NCBI RefSeq assembly: GCF_004027225.2 | Contig: NC_044277.2 | Coordinates: forward strand, 96,593,552 to 96,657,551 | Length of the DNA: 64,000 nucleotides | Direction of reading: 5' to 3' | DNA from: Strigops habroptila | Lineage: Eukaryota > Chordata > Aves > Psittaciformes > Psittacidae | Part shown: positions 35,505-48,896 of the stretch, piece by piece | Numbering within the stretch: position 1 is the stretch's first letter | Layout of the letters: every line of letters starts with the position of its first letter | The notes under the pieces: model-generated | What the model saw: the letters and a program-made list of their open reading frames with translations, nothing else | Told to the model about the DNA's origin: nothing | Databases searched by the model: none | Position numbers and translations under genes: made by a program

Positions 35505-38500
35505 GCCAACTTTCTCCTTGAAAGGAGAAGATGAGAAAGAACAACATAAACAAGGGGCTTCTGTAAAAATAGAAAGCAACCTATTGGTTCATGAGGTCTG
35601 CTCTAGAATGGTTTCAGATGGAAAGGGAGTCTTATGATGTCAGAAACATTGGAGCTTTTCTGCTGCACTTACATTTTTAAGTTCTCATTCATAATGAAAG
35701 GGAAATATGCCTCCTTGTTATTTTTTTCATGTAGACTGTTACAAAAGATCAATATTATTTTTGGAAGCCTAAATCAAGAATCTTTTCAAATGGTAAATCC
35801 TTAGGTTTTTATATGGAAATGGTTTCTTATGCCATTATGCCATAAATACATTTAAAGAAATGGGCTGCACTTGATGCTTCAGTAATGGAATTAGTTATGA
35901 TGTATGAAATCAGTGTAGGAGAAGCCAACGGTTAGCCTCTTGCCTGCTTTTAAATGATGTTTTAAAGTCTACTGTGATTGAAATGGATCAGTGCCTTTTA
36001 TAAGTGCAAGCTAAAGAAAAATATTTCCTTGCTCTTGAATATTTGTGTCACTGAGTAATTGTGGGATATTGACTCTGGTGGAAAATTTTCCAGGGAGAGG
36101 AAAGTCCTGGTGTCTTGAAAAGACTCCAGGAAGGCTATTTCCTTCCTTCACCTTCATTTCCTCTACTCAGTAGCACTGGAATGAAAGAACATCCAAAATT
36201 AGCTCAGAATTTTAGTTTGTGTGGTCACAAGCAACTCATTTCATATTCTTAATTATGCTGCTGTATTTTAAATAGCCTTACTCAGACAGAAGTGTAAATA
36301 TTTGTCATTTTTACTGCTGCTTTGGAAGACACCTTCCAAATACTCTTTTGGATTTTATTGTTAATTTATGTATCACTTTCAATAGCTGACCAGGATACCG
36401 GTCTCTCAGATCCTATCCTGCGTTTTGCCACATGGTTTAAGTGCCACAGTGACTCAGGATGTTGATGGTACAGAGGTAGTTTGGCTACTGTGTATATATA
36501 TCTCTGTTTGTTAGGAAATTGCTTTATTTTTTTGTCCCAAATTTTCTATTAAATGGTAGTAGTTAAAATTGCACTAGACATCTACTGCATATGGATCTGA
36601 ATATACACCGCCTTGAAGACAGCGGAGACGTCAGTGAAAGCCAACTCAGATGAAGACTAAATAAAAGTGAAAACTGAGCCCTCTCGTGGGTGTACACCAC
36701 TACATGACAGTGTATAGTCCTTGGGCATATCTGTATTTTGCCTTGTATGATTCCAGTCCTGAATTTTTGGCTTGAAGTCTTCCATGGTATTAAGTTGCAA
36801 AGATTCAGTGAAATGAATAGAAGATGAGTGCTTAGCTGCTTCTGTGATCCTAATGTGCACCTTATTTCTATCTGACATCAGTGTAAACCACTGGTAAATG
36901 AGCTGAGTCACCTTCAGGGAATCTGAATTGCTTAAGACTGAATTGCTAAAGCCTCTGGATCCAACAGAGGCTTTATTTGGTAAATTTTACTTTATCATAG
37001 GAATTAGTGGTTGTTTACCTACCCAGATTTTGAACGTGTTTTAAGCGATTCTGTGTCAGATGTCAAATTGAAGATTTACCCAGGCACCCAAAAAGAGTGA
37101 AGCAATGTGTGAAAATTCATGCCCACGTATTTTTCCTATCTTTGTCCTCTTTGCTAAAACTGCCTGTTAGGCTATTGCAAATTGCAGATATGTGATGGAA
37201 AATGTCATGTACAAACCTATATAGATACATAACGTATGCCTTTAGGGACTAGATTCAGAGTCCTGGTTCTTTTGATATCAACACGCAAGCAGCTGCCTGT
37301 TTGCAGGCAAATCAGTGTCAAATCAGTGTCCCTAATTGGAAAGTTTCATCACACAGTTCTAGTCTTGTTAATGAGGGTCATAAGACATAAGGCTGTCACT
37401 GGTAGGGATGCTAATTTTGTAAATAAATACTGTAAATACAATTTTTGTGAACTGAGTACATATGAACAAACTATTTTGGTGAAGTAGACCATATTAATGC
37501 TGTTCCAGACATTACAATTGGAACAAGTATTTCAGTCATTTGCATAGATATATAACAGAACCATGACTGATCCCACTTATTAGCATAGGTGAAGTGCAGT
37601 GCGCCAAAATCTAACCTCCAGTCTCATAGCAAAATGCTGAAGTACCAACACCAAAGTTGGCAAGATGGTCATCAGGTATAGGCTTTGAAATAAAAGTTTA
37701 ATCTCTTATTGCTGCTATACAGAGGTCATTGCTGTGTTGCAGCTAGAAGAAGAACCGCATTGTGGACTGCGTTTTCTGCGTGATTGTTAAAGCATTCCTG
37801 ATCTATTTGTGTACAGGCTACCTCAAGAAAACATTTGTAAATCATCATCATCACCATACAGGAATTTTTACCAGACAAGTGTTGAACACACACACGAGAG
37901 TAAGCAATTTTGAAAATCACAGATTTTAATGTTCTTGTATGCTTTTATGCTAAACAAGAGAGGACCAATTGACACGACAGTGTTTACAAATACAGCAGTC
38001 TCTGTGAAAAGTCAGCAGGATTTTGTATGGTTTTGAGAGGGCTTTGGACTGCAGGAGTTTTACAAAACAGAGGAACATTATGCCATTTTTAGCAACAGAG
38101 GAAATGGAAAGACACTATATACAAAGGGCTTAACTCTCCATTTACTTTCAAAGGCCTTAGACACTGTATGTTATGTCACCATAGTTGAACAGATGAAGGA
38201 TAAAATGAACAATTCTGATAGCAAAGAGACGTCTCCCTGGAATAGCCTGCATCATTTCTGAGGCTCGTACGCCCCAGGAAGATGTTTCTAGTATAATTGT
38301 CTCTACAGCAGGGGTTTGTTTGGCATAGTTTCTCAAATTGAAATGTGATGGGAAAAAAAAAAAAGCCTCATGTCCCCAATTTCTATATTGAGAACATATT
38401 CTTAGCTAGAATACAGTGAATTATAATTCCTTATTTTTTCCAAGGCAATTGCTCCCAATGTCTACCAGGTACATACAAAAAGCAGGTTATAAGAGTTCAT

Positions 38501-39720
38501 CATGTCTCTCACCTTTTTTTTTTTTTCCTATACTCTTTCTATACGCTTTCACGTTTCAATACGCGTCCTGTGGGTGCAAATGTTTAGTTGCTTCTTCACA
38601 CTTTAATCAGTCAAGCACCACTTATTTCCATTAAAGCAACATAAATTTAGAGCTGCTGAGGATCTGGCTATATGTTTCAGCTTCCTTTTTACCATGTGAA
38701 TTGGACTGGAATGACCAGTTGGGAAATTAGTTCACCTCTGCTGAGGCCAGTTTAGTTCTTCCCTCCCTCGCCAAAAACTCTATCTCTAAATTATTTTGTC
38801 AGATGCTTTGTCAAAGAAAGACAAGTTGAGAATTCCACAGTAGCTATTTATTGAATAAGTAACTATGGTCTACCTTCTTGTAAAAAGATGAGATGCAGAA
38901 ATATTTTATATCTCTTCTATACGTTTTAGTCCATGGATAAGATTCATTTTGACAATGTTTATTATGCTGCACTATGACCTAGCAATGTTAAAAGAAAGAA
39001 GTGTTACCTGCATTCAGATGAATTCTGAAATGTCTGAGCTGTGAAGCTAGTTATTGAACTATATGAAATTATGTTTTATAAATGTATGGTCTAGCCAGAG
39101 ATTTATGTAACAAATGTTGCAAAATAATCACGTGCCTTAAATTGTTACTCTTTGGAGTGCTGTCGTTTAGAGATTTTTGTGTGTACTTTCCAAAATTTGT
39201 CAACTTATTCCATACATTTTTTAACAAGTCAGGTTGTTCTGCTAATGTGTCTTTATAGAAATGTTTTAATAGTATATCATACTGAGAAGTTTGGCAATAA
39301 ATTGTATCACTTTGGTGGAATCACACTGCTTTGGCAAGTGATTTAGAGAATAATTTATTTTGTACATTTAGAGAAGACTCTCCATTCAGGCCTTCTAAGA
39401 AGTTTGTATTTCTGCTCCCAAATCAAAGTTAAAGAGACAATAGTGTACTGCTGATAACTCATGTCATTTATAAAATGCCAATCATTAAAAGCAGCAACAG
39501 AAGTTGTAGAAGATCTCCTGAGTCTCTCTCTGAAAACTACAGTTCTAGCTGCATTCGAGTCAGTGACAGAATTCCTACTGACTTCATAAGCCAATAGTTC
39601 CATTCTTAAAACAGAAGGGTTCATATTTTGTCAAGATATATAATTTAAACTTTACGTATATAATGATATATAGCATCTAATTCTAATATCATTCTTTCCA
39701 TGTGAAAAATCAAGAGATTA
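35505..39720 (+). other. Probable 3' UTR followed by intergenic sequence
   Basis: Non-coding and free of recognised transposons. AATAAA hexamers at 36660-36665 and 37689-37694 could end the transcript carrying the 34954 exon, giving a 1.2- or 2.2-kb 3' UTR. Another AATAAA lies near 39296. The rest shows no coding or RNA-gene signal. Confidence 0.4.
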
Positions 39721-39721
39721 T

Positions 39722-40115
39722 AAAATCATAGAATGGTTAGGGTTGGAAAGGACCTGAAGACCACCTAGGTCCAACCCCCCTGTCATGGGCAGGGACACCT
39801 TCCACTAGACCAGGTTGCTCAAAGCCCCGTCCAACCCGGCCTTGAACACTTCCAGGGATGGAGCAGCCACAACTTCCTTGGGCAGCCTGTTCCACTGCCT
39901 CACCACTCTCACAGTAAAGAATTTCTTCCTTATATCTAACCTAAATCTCCTCTGCTTAAGTTTGAATCCATTGCCCCTTGTCCTATTGCTACAACCCCTG
40001 ATGAAGAGTTTCTCTCTGGTATCCTTGTAGGTCCTCTTCAGATACTGGAATGCTGCTATGAGGTCTCCACGCAGCCTTCTCCAGGCTGAACAGCCCCAGT
40101 TTTCTCAGCCTGTCT
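39722..40115 (-). mobile_element. CR1 LINE 3' fragment, antisense
   Basis: This is a well-preserved reverse-complement CR1 end. It begins AAAATCATAGAATGGTTAGG, then 'CCCCCCTGTCATGGGCAGGG', 'GCCTTGAACACTTCCAGGGA', 'GGGCAGCCTGTTCCACTGCC', and ends in 'TTCTCCAGGCTGAACAGCCC' and 'TTTTCTCAGCCTGTCTTTGT'. It is 5' truncated and closely related to the near-full-length copy at 43060-47322. Confidence 0.93.
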
Positions 40116-41713
40116 TTGTACTGGTTTTGTTTTACTGTGCCATGCTTTTTGAAGACATGGTAGTCACTAATGCCAGCCAGCCTGATTTCCTACACAGAAA
40201 CCAAGGAAACTTAATCCAAGCTATTTCGTATTGGATTAATCAATTTTCCCTGAAAGTTCCGTGATCCCAGTGAAAATTACCATTTCTCCTGAAATCCTGC
40301 TGCTGCCATCCTGTTTCCATACCTGATATTGCTTTCTACAGTAGATAGGAGACATGGGGTGAAAAAATAACTTCTAAATTTATTTCTACAGTAATGGAGT
40401 TAAATACTTATTGGAGTTAAATAAACATTAGTTTCTAAGTATGACCAAACCACATGCTAGCAAATAAGGTGCTGCAATGGCAAAACTGGATAGAACCGGC
40501 TTTGTGGTATGTCCATGCAATAACTAATTAGCTAATAGATCATTAAATCAATCAGGGGGAAGTGTCATCCCTTGCGACCTTTGTTGATACACAAAACATA
40601 CAAAAGCCATAATTTTTCCAGTGGAAAAATTAAACTCTGAAATGAGCATTGAAAGCTATTGGCAAGGATTCTGATAGGTCAGATTTAATGTTTCTCAGTT
40701 TAGTGAGCCAAAAGGTTCATCACACTGAAACAGATCGCAGCCTTTTGCAAAATGATGTGCAAACACAGCTGGCACGCAGAAGATGAGAGAATTCAGTGCT
40801 GTTCATTACTTAGAAACACAAACAAATACAAAGTTGTGGTCAGCACAGTAGACCCATACAACGTAACGAGCGAACAATCCAAGAGATTTTAGGTTATACT
40901 CCAGATAAACTCTAATCTCTGATAAAAACAGTGAGATTATAACTATATCTCAAATCCGAACTGTGTTTTCAATTTTCTGAAACAGTGTCTGTGGACTGAA
41001 CACACCAAAAAAAACTTTATATCCTTTCCCTTTCACATCTGCTTCAGGATCTCTTCACATTCTCAGGGGCATCCCAAAGCTTTGTATCTCATGGATCTGG
41101 AGGTAGAGAAAGGCTCAATGCTAGTTATTAGCAATTTCAGCAAAACAAAGATGTATGCCTATGGAGTTTTCAACATTCTAACTCACTCTGAAATGCTAAC
41201 CACACCTGAGGTTCAAGTTTCCTTACCAATATTACACCCCACTATGCCCAACAGTTATGGAAAGGGAAGACTGGAAGAGAGCATGCTTTCAGTGAATTTC
41301 ATTCGATACTATTATGGATCTGAGTGATCACCTCTGCCTCACAAAAAAAGGTCCTTCTGATTGGTTAGCTAGGTGATGTGCCACACAGGACCTGTACTTC
41401 CATCCACTAGAGATCAGTTGGTTGGCATGCAATGCCTCTGTCAAGAACAGTCTGGAACACATAACTATCCAACATTGCTCTTGTTAGAGCTACTGCATTC
41501 TGTTATTTGCAAAACCTGATCCTTCTCATTTGTGTGCAGTTAACATTTAATTACTTGCTGTTCTGAAACATTGATGCATTCATCTTGAATCCTGAAAGTG
41601 TCAGTATTACACCCAACACGTAATTCAAAGAAAACAAATTTGACTCTGTGTAACTGGGCTGTGAACTGTGGGGCTATGGGTGAGTGAACATTTCACTGAT
41701 ACTGCATCAGACA

Positions 41714-41785
41714 GAGAATCAGAGAAACACTGAAGAAGTTAAGTTGAAAGGGACTTCTGGAGGTCATCTAATCCAATCTCTAAGG
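41714..41785 (-). mobile_element. Old CR1 LINE 3' remnant, antisense
   Basis: GAATCAGAGAAACACTGAAG, then GTTGAAAGGGACTTCTGGAG and GTCATCTAATCCAATCTC match the reverse complement of a CR1 3' end. They are diverged and only about 70 bases long. The match fades after AATCTC. Confidence 0.7.
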
Positions 41786-42544
41786 AGCCAGCTGAGTTCT
41801 AACTAACTTGGAGTTAACTGACCAAACTCAAATCAGGCTAGAACCTGGAATGATAGTGGAATGGCAGGATTCACTTCTTTTCATGTACACACTTTCAGCT
41901 CTCAAGGCTACTTTCTCAACTCACCAAAAGCAAACCTACCTTCCTGGCAGAAGGCCACCAGGGTATCCCCAAGAAAACATTCCAAGTGCCTGTCACCGCT
42001 GGTATCTAGAGGTTTGTACAGGAGCCAAGAGTCGAGACTGCAGAGGACATGGTATGTTATGCTCAGGAAAGAGTGGGTTAGGACCAGCCAAATAAAGCCT
42101 TCTGCATATGCTGATCTTCCTAACATGTGCTAGAGGGGTGTTTATTATGCTGATGTGTGTGGTGCCCTTTTCCTTATAAGTGTTGACTTAATTTTGCTAT
42201 ATGAAAGACACTGCTCCTCTGCTTCCCCGAGGTGGTTACTACAAGTATGACCCTGATCACAGGATTAAAAACGGGGAGTCTTCATTTTCCTTAGCTTTTT
42301 AACCAGCACTGCAGGATGCTGTGTTGGCAGTGCTCTGCAACAATCTTGTATGTGGCCAAGATTCTGCATGTGGTAGTGAAATCTGCTTTCCAGTAGTTTT
42401 CACCACATAAAAACAACTATCATTTAAACTTTGCAATTCCTCTGGAGCCTTCTTCATTCTTTAAACATAAAAAGACCCCACTAACATATGTGCCCCTTTT
42501 TTTTCTAGTCATCTTCCTGTGAGAGACTCCCATCTGGGGGAGAA

Positions 42545-42645
42545 TGGATTGACAGCATCCCTGAGGAGGTCTTGGTGGTGCTGGTTGACGAGAAGCTCAA
42601 CACGACCCGAGAGTGTGCACTTGCAGCCCCGAAAGCCAACCTCAG
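42545..42645 (+). mobile_element. Internal CR1 ORF2 fragment, sense
   Basis: GATTGACAGCATCCCTGAGG, GTGCTGGTTGACGAGAAGCT, AGTGTGCACTTGCAGCC and GAAAGCCAACCTC correspond to the reverse-transcriptase C-terminal part of CR1. The same block is at 46615-46715 in the long copy. Both ends are truncated, which is unusual for CR1 and suggests later deletion of the 3' end. Confidence 0.75.
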
Positions 42646-43377
42646 ATTTTAGCCTATATTTTTATCTCCTGACAAAATTTTAGTAGATGTTAAAACCTCT
42701 TGTGCTGGATTTGCAGTACATGTGCTTTTGCTGCTTTCTGACTTATGTAAGCTACCAAAAAGAATAATTGCCTTGAAAGACTTCTAAGTGGTACCAATGC
42801 TTTTTGGTCTTTAGGTGTAAGTAAAGCTTCTCCTGTACTTGTACATTGTGGTACTAAAAGCAGAAAAAGACTAAAAATGAAGAAAAGCTCTCAGTTTTGA
42901 GTGTTTGTGCAATTTTTGTTCCTCCTGTATCCTTGTCCCCCTTATTTTTCCTTTATCTTTTCCTGACACAAATCACATCAGGAACCAATATTCTTAAGAC
43001 TTCCTACCCTTCCCAAACCCCCCTCCCCCCTGCAAGATTTAGATTTAGATTAACCTAAATGTTTTGAAGAAGCCGAGGAATTGCCGAGGTGAGTATCTCC
43101 AGAGAGGACGCCTTCAACACCGGAGCGAGGAGAAGCACAGAGCCCAGGAGCCTCAGTTCTGAGCAGCAAGTGCCACCGAGAAAGCCTCAAGCCCTCGACA
43201 GGACTTGCGCAGGAGTCGGCAGCTCAGGTGACGCGAGCAGCTGACTCACAGGGGGCGGCGCCAGGAGCGAAGGCACCAGCCCTCAGTGGCTAAAAAACCC
43301 ATCGCTGGGAGTGCGGGCGACCAGTAGCGCCGCGAACAGGGCGTGGCGCGGCAGTTGGCGCAGGCAGGGCGAGCGGG

Positions 43378-44243
43378 GTGGTGAGCACTCGCCTCAGGAC
43401 CAGGGACTGCTCTGGGAGCGCTGCTCCGGCGGTGGCCAGCGTAGGCACCCAGACAGAGCCGATGAGAGGGGAGGCTGCAGCGCAGACCTCGGAGTGTAGA
43501 AAGTGCCTCGACTGGTCGCTTGAGGCGAGGGTGCACAATGGACAGGACTGCACTTGGTGCGCCCTGGTGGAGGTCCTCCTGCAGGAGGGGCTGAGCTGCG
43601 GGAGGCTGTTTTTAAGCTAAAAGATGCCAGGGAAGCTGAGAGGAAGCTGGGCTGCTTGCTCCAGGCCCAAACCGTGCAGGCGCCACGAGCGTCTATCATT
43701 GCTCATACAGGAAAGAAGGAGGGCATTAACCAAGGAAGCTGGGAACTAGCAACAACAACAACAACAAAAAAAAAAAAAAAAACCCAACAAAAAAAGGAGG
43801 AAGAGGACAAATAGCAGCAAGGGGCTTCCTCCTAAATCCGATGTCCCCACCCAGAACCACTTTGCAGTTCTGCAGGGGGCTAATGAGGAAACACCCACAA
43901 CACCAAAAGAACAACCAGCTGATGCACCAGTAAAGAGGATCACTACTGGTGCCTCCAGGAAAAAGCAGCGGGTCATAGCAGTAGGGGACTCTGCTTTGAA
44001 AGGCGCAGAGGCACCCATCTGTTGGCCTCACCCAGTCACGAGGGAGGTGTGTTGCCTGCCAGGGGCTCGGATCAGGGATGTTGCTGAGAGGCTGCGTGCT
44101 CTAGTAAGTCCTGCCGACTATTACCGCCTTCTAGTGGTCCTTGTGAGTGCTAGTGATATGTATAGCAGTAGCCTGAAGAATAAGAAGGACTACAGAGCCC
44201 TGGGAGAGGTGGTTAGGGGCTCTGGAGCTCAGATAGTTTTTTA
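43378..44243 (+). pseudogene. CR1 ORF1 remnant (zinc-finger-like and SGNH-esterase-like parts)
   Basis: CR1 ORF1 encodes an RNA-binding protein of the retrotransposon particle. The first part carries VGTQTEPMRGEAAAQTSECR and a Cys-rich ECRKC...CTWCALVEVLL segment. A frame change near 43560 leads into a charged stretch with LKDAREAERKLGCLL. An A-rich low-complexity insert (43745-43795) separates it from the second part, KKQRVIAVGDSALKGAEAP and LPGARIRDVAERLRALVS, which resembles the SGNH-esterase domain of CR1 ORF1. The GDS motif is kept, but the later GTND-type block is altered (VSASDM). Stops and frame changes make it a pseudogene. Confidence 0.75.
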
Positions 44244-44424
44244 ATCGATTCTCCAGGATAAAGGGGAGGACCTTAAAAAGGCCAGGTGCATTTGACAGGT
44301 TAATAAATGGTTAGAACAGTGGTGCCATAGTCAGGGGTTTGGCTATTTAGAACATGGAACTCAATTTGGGAGGCCAGGTCTACGGGAGTCTGATGGAGCT
44401 GGTCTGACAAGGGGAAGAGCTGCT

Positions 44425-47219
44425 TTGATAGGAGACTTTGACGGAGCTGGTCAAGAAAGCTTTAAACTAGATGTGTTGGGAGAGGGGAGCGTCGATCCAT
44501 CCCAACACTCTCAGTCAGTTGCCAGCACCTATAATAAGTGCTTGGAGCGATGCAGAGAGATTTCAGCTGCTCCAGCCATTGAGTCGGCTTCATTTGGAGC
44601 TCAGCTCAGATGCCTCTATACAAATGTCCGTAGTATGGGGACCAAACAAGAGGAATTAGAGATGTGTGCAAGGCTACAGGGATATGATGTCATCACAGAA
44701 ACATGGTGGAATGGCTCCTATGACTGGAGTGTTGGAATGGAAGGTTATAGGCTCTTCACAAAAGACAGGACCGGCAAATGGGGAGGGAGAGTTGCTATTT
44801 ATGTCAGTGATAGACTGGAGAGTATGGAACTCTGTCTGGGGACAGGTGGTGAATCAACAGAGAGTTTGTGGGTCAGGGTCAAAGGGACAACAGCGATAGG
44901 GGACATTACTGTGGGGATCTGTTACAGGCCGCCTGATCAAGAGGACTCTGTGGATGAAGCACTCGATAGACAGATAGGAGCAGCCTCACGCTCACAGTCC
45001 CTTGTCCTCATGGGGGACTTCAACCATCCTGACATCTGTTGGAGGGATGGTACAGCCCGGAACAAGCAATCCAGGAGGTTCCTTGATTGTGTGGAAGACA
45101 ACTTCCTCTTTCAAGTAATAGAGGAGCCGACAAGGAGAGGTGCCATGCTGGACCTCGTGCTCACCAACAAGGGGGACTGGTTGGAAATGTGATGCTTCAG
45201 GGCAGCCTTGGCTGTAGCGTGGTTGAGTTCGAGATCCTCATGACAGTGAGAAGAGCATGCAGCAAGCTCACTGCCCTGGACTTCAAGAAAGCAGACTTTG
45301 GCCTCTTCAGGAACCTGCTCAGTAAGGTTCCATGAGATATAGTCCTAGAGGGCAGGAGGGCCCAAGACTGCTGGTCGATACTCAAGGATCACCTGCTACA
45401 TGCTCAGGAGTGTTGCTTCCCGACTAGAAGGAAGTGTGGCAGGAGGGGCAGGAGACCTCCATGGATGGATAAGGAGCTGCTGAGGAAACTTAGAGGGGAA
45501 AAAAGAAGTTTATAGAAGGTGGAAGCAAGGACAGGTGGCCTGGGAAGAATACAGGAGCATTGTCTGGGAAGCTTGGGACCAGATTAGGAAAGCTAAGGCC
45601 CAGTTAGAATTAAATCTGGCAAGGGATGTGAAAGATAACAAGAAAGGCTTCTATAGGTATGTAGCAAATAAAAGACAGACTAGGGACAATGAGGGTCCTC
45701 TCCGGAAGCTATCGGGAGAACTGGCTACCCTGGATTTGGAGAATGCTGAAGTTCTTAATGACTTCTTTGCCTCAGTCTTCACCAGCAAATGCTCTGACCA
45801 TACCACCCAAGTCTTGGAAGGCAGATGCAGGGACTGTGAGAATGAAGACCTTAGGCCCACTGTAGGAGAGGATCAGGTTCGAGACCATCTTAAGAACCTG
45901 AACGTGCATATAACCCCCATTTTCAAGAAGGGGAAGGTGGAAGACCCGGGGAACTACAGACCAGTCAGTCTCACTTCTGTGCCTGGCAAAATCTTGGAGC
46001 AGATTCTCCTGGAAAGCATGCTAAGGCACATGAAAAACAATGACGTGGCTGGTGACAGCCAACATGGTTTTACTAAGGGGAAATCCTGCCTGACCAATTT
46101 GGTGGCCTTCTATGATGGAGCCACAGAACTGATGGACAGGGGCAGAGCAGTTGACGTCATCTACCTGGACTTGTGCAAAGCGTTTGACGCTGTCCCGCAT
46201 GACATCCTTGTCTCTAAATTGGAGAGACAGCAATTTGATAGATGGACCACTCAGTGGATAAAGAACTGGCTGGATGGCTGCACGCAAAAAGTTGTGGTAA
46301 ACGGCTCCATGTCCAGTTGGAAAACAGTAATGAGTGGTGTCCCTCAGGGATCGGTGTTTGGACCTGTCTTGTTCAACATCTTTGTCAGCGACATGGACAG
46401 TGGGATTGAGTGCACCCTCAGCAAATTTGCCGACGACACCAAGCTGTGTGGTTCAGTTGATACGCTGGAGGGAAGGGATGCCATCCAGAGGGACCTTGAC
46501 ACGCTTGTGAGGTGGGCCGATGCCAGCCTCATGAAGTTTAACCAAGCCAAGTGCAAGGTCCTACACTTGGGTCGGGGCAATCCCAGGCACAGCTACAGCT
46601 TGGGCAGAGAAGAGATTCACAGCAGCCCTGCAGAGAAGGACTTGGGGGTGTTGGTTGATGAGAAGCTTAAGATGAGCCGGCTTCAGTGTGCGCTCGCAGC
46701 CCAGAAAGCCAACCGTATCCTGGACTGCATCAAAAGAAGCATGACCAGGAGGTCGAAGGAGGTGATCGTGCCCCTCTACTCTACTCTGTGTGTGAGACCA
46801 CACTTGGAGTATTGTGTACAGTTCTGGTGTCCTCAACATAAAAAGGACATGGATCTGTTGCAGCAAGTCCAGAGGGGGGCCACGAGGACGATCAGAGGGC
46901 TGGAGCACCTCCTGTATGAAGACAGGCTGAGAAAGCTGGGGCTGTTCAGCCTGGAGAAGAGAAGCTGCGTGGAGACCTCATATCAGCCTTCCACTATCTG
47001 AAGGGGGCCCATAAGGATGCTGAGGAGGGACTCTTCATTAGGGACTGTAGTGGTAGGACGAGGGGTAATGGCTTCAAACTCAAACAGGGGAAGTTTAGAT
47101 TAGATATAAGGAAGAAGTTCTTTACTGTGAGGGTGGTGAGGCACTGGAACAGACTGCCCAAGGAAGTTGTGAATGCTCCATCCCTGACGGTGTTAAAGGC
47201 CAGGTTGGACAGAGCCTAG
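44425..47219 (+). pseudogene. CR1 ORF2 remnant (endonuclease and reverse transcriptase)
   Basis: The endonuclease part (about 44590-45250) has YTNVRSMGTKQEELE, ITETWW, YRPPDQ and GDFNHPDICW. The reverse transcriptase (about 45860-46960) has [49 protein letters not shown] and [10 protein letters not shown], and a tail with [15 protein letters not shown]. Damage seen: a frameshift near 45165; loss of the conserved Ser-Asp-His block between GCS and VVEFEIL at about 45219; a TGA at 45333-45335 where the family has Trp; a frameshift in the A-run at 45499-45504; an in-frame deletion between NLNVH and ITPIFKKG at about 45909; and a one-base loss near 46960, after which the frame continues with [11 protein letters not shown]. 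It is therefore inactive. Confidence 0.9.
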
Positions 47220-47322
47220 AGCGACATGCTTTAGTGCAAGGTGTCCCTGCCCATGGCAGGGGGGTTAGAACTAGATGATCTTCAGGTCCTTTCCAACCCT
47301 AACTATTCTATGATTTTATGAT

Positions 47323-48840
47323 TAAGCCTATGGAAGGAGTGGAGATAGGGTTGTCTGCCATTTCAGAATACGCAAATATGGGAGGTCTACTTACTTTATT
47401 AACCTCCAAGGACAAAAATTGCTTGTATGGAGGCTTCTGGTTTATTCTACAGTTCGTTTCTGTGATTGTATGTTGTTCCTATCTAGTCTCAAGACCTGCA
47501 TTGAATAACCAAACAAGAATAGTTGAGGGACTATACAAAAAAAAGACAATGCTGATTTATGTCGGCCTTATGCAAATCAATTCAACCAGACTATAATCAT
47601 ACCAATGGATATTTTTGCAGTATGTTACTGTTTCATATGTTATTTTTTTAGGATAAAAAGAAAACTTTTGGGGGGCAGCAGATACATCTTGTTTATCTAT
47701 TTCTGTGCGTCATCTCTATGATGTTGGAGTATTTTGATTCTTTCTTGTTTCATTTCTTAAACAAATTAAGTATGCAGACTTCAAATATGTGTGAATTGTT
47801 TTAAAATTTCCTCTCCCTTTTCTTTCCTGTGTTGCTATCAGCTTTTCTGCAGTGGTGCTGCAGAACACTGTATGATGCCATACAGATTACAGGTTGAGGA
47901 ACACTGGCCTAGACTGGAGCGATGGTACATAAAAACAGTTTCTTAGAGTACCATCTTTCTCCCAAATTGCAGAAAAAAATCTGGTGCTCTTTTGCAACTC
48001 GCATTCAGACCATTTGATCCAAAATTATATGTTTAAAAATGCAAACTCATATTTCAGGGTCTGTCTGTAAGTTTTATCTTCTGTTGAGATACATTTCAGA
48101 ACCTTAGCATTTTTTTCCAGCAAGGTAGAATCAAATGGATAATTCTTGTAGGGTTTTTTCCTTCCTTTCTTCTTAATCCAAGTTAGGATTTGTGACCATT
48201 AACAAGCCTAAGGTATTGGAAAAGAGATTTGTAGTATGCTTGGCTCCTTCTGGAGCCTACATCAGTCTCAGTGGGACCAAAACTTACAATCTGTCACCAG
48301 AATGCAGAGATACACTATGCCATGACACAATATGGTATGATGTTGTTCTCAGTCTATGCTGTATTATCTACTCTGTTTCTTAGCAGTCTCAAAAAAGATT
48401 GTTTGTGGACATCCAACACCATGGACTCAGAATGCTGGATGTGCTTGAAAAAACATTTGTATCACCTTCTGTATGTTTTGGAGAACTTCATGATTTTCTT
48501 TTTGAGGACTAATTAAAAAGAAAAAAATTGTTGTCTTAATAGAATACTTACCTCCACAATATGTCCTTCGGAATGGGCCCAGAGCTTCAGAAACTGATTT
48601 ACAATCCTTCCACATTAAAGATGTATTTAAAGACCCATCTCACTTCAATGTAAAGAGCATTAGGAGGTATAAACTTGCAGTGTGTCAAACAAACTTTTAA
48701 ACTATCTTGATAGTGTATAATGTCAATTGGATTTACTTAAGATTAATTTTCCAGTAGGATGAAGCAATGAAGTCCTTGCAAATAGTTGTTAAAATCACAC
48801 ATATCTCAAATGAGAGGGAAAATAATAGATATGTTAATAA
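47323..48840. other. Intergenic sequence
   Basis: AT-rich sequence between the long CR1 and the nested CR1/LTR. No exon, repeat family or RNA gene is recognised. Confidence 0.4.
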
Positions 48841-48849
48841 ATTAAGGAG

Positions 48850-48896
48850 GAGAAGCTTTGAGCAAACCAGTCTAGTGGAATGTGTCCCTACCCATA
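48850..48896 (+). mobile_element. CR1 3' fragment, left half (interrupted by LTR)
   Basis: GAAGCTTTGAGCAAACCAGT and CTAGTGGAATGTGTCCCTAC match the CR1 segment immediately before 'CCCATGGCAGGGGGG'. The match stops at CCCATA, where the LTR begins, and resumes at 49576. The last five bases, CCATA (48892-48896), form the left target duplication. Confidence 0.8.

Larger units (their letters stand above)
40116..43059. other. Intergenic sequence with two small CR1 remnants
   Basis: Non-coding. A diverged antisense CR1 end lies at about 41714-41785 and a sense internal CR1 piece at about 42545-42645, listed separately. Nothing else is recognisable. Confidence 0.5.
43060..47322 (+). mobile_element. 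Near-full-length CR1 LINE
   Basis: A retrotransposon of about 4.26 kb. It has a GC-rich 5' UTR (about 43060-43500), an ORF1 remnant (about 43378-44243), an ORF2 remnant with endonuclease and reverse transcriptase (about 44425-47219), and a 3' UTR ending in ATTCTATGATTTTATGATT at 47303-47322. CR1 copies in birds are nearly always 5' truncated, so this length is uncommon. Both frames are broken, so the copy is non-autonomous today. The left boundary is approximate because CR1 leaves no target duplication. Confidence 0.9.

Noticed and set aside
43060-43700. Second GC-rich stretch as a host gene promoter
   Set aside because: It is the 5' UTR and ORF1 start of the long CR1 element, continuous with recognisable CR1 coding sequence.
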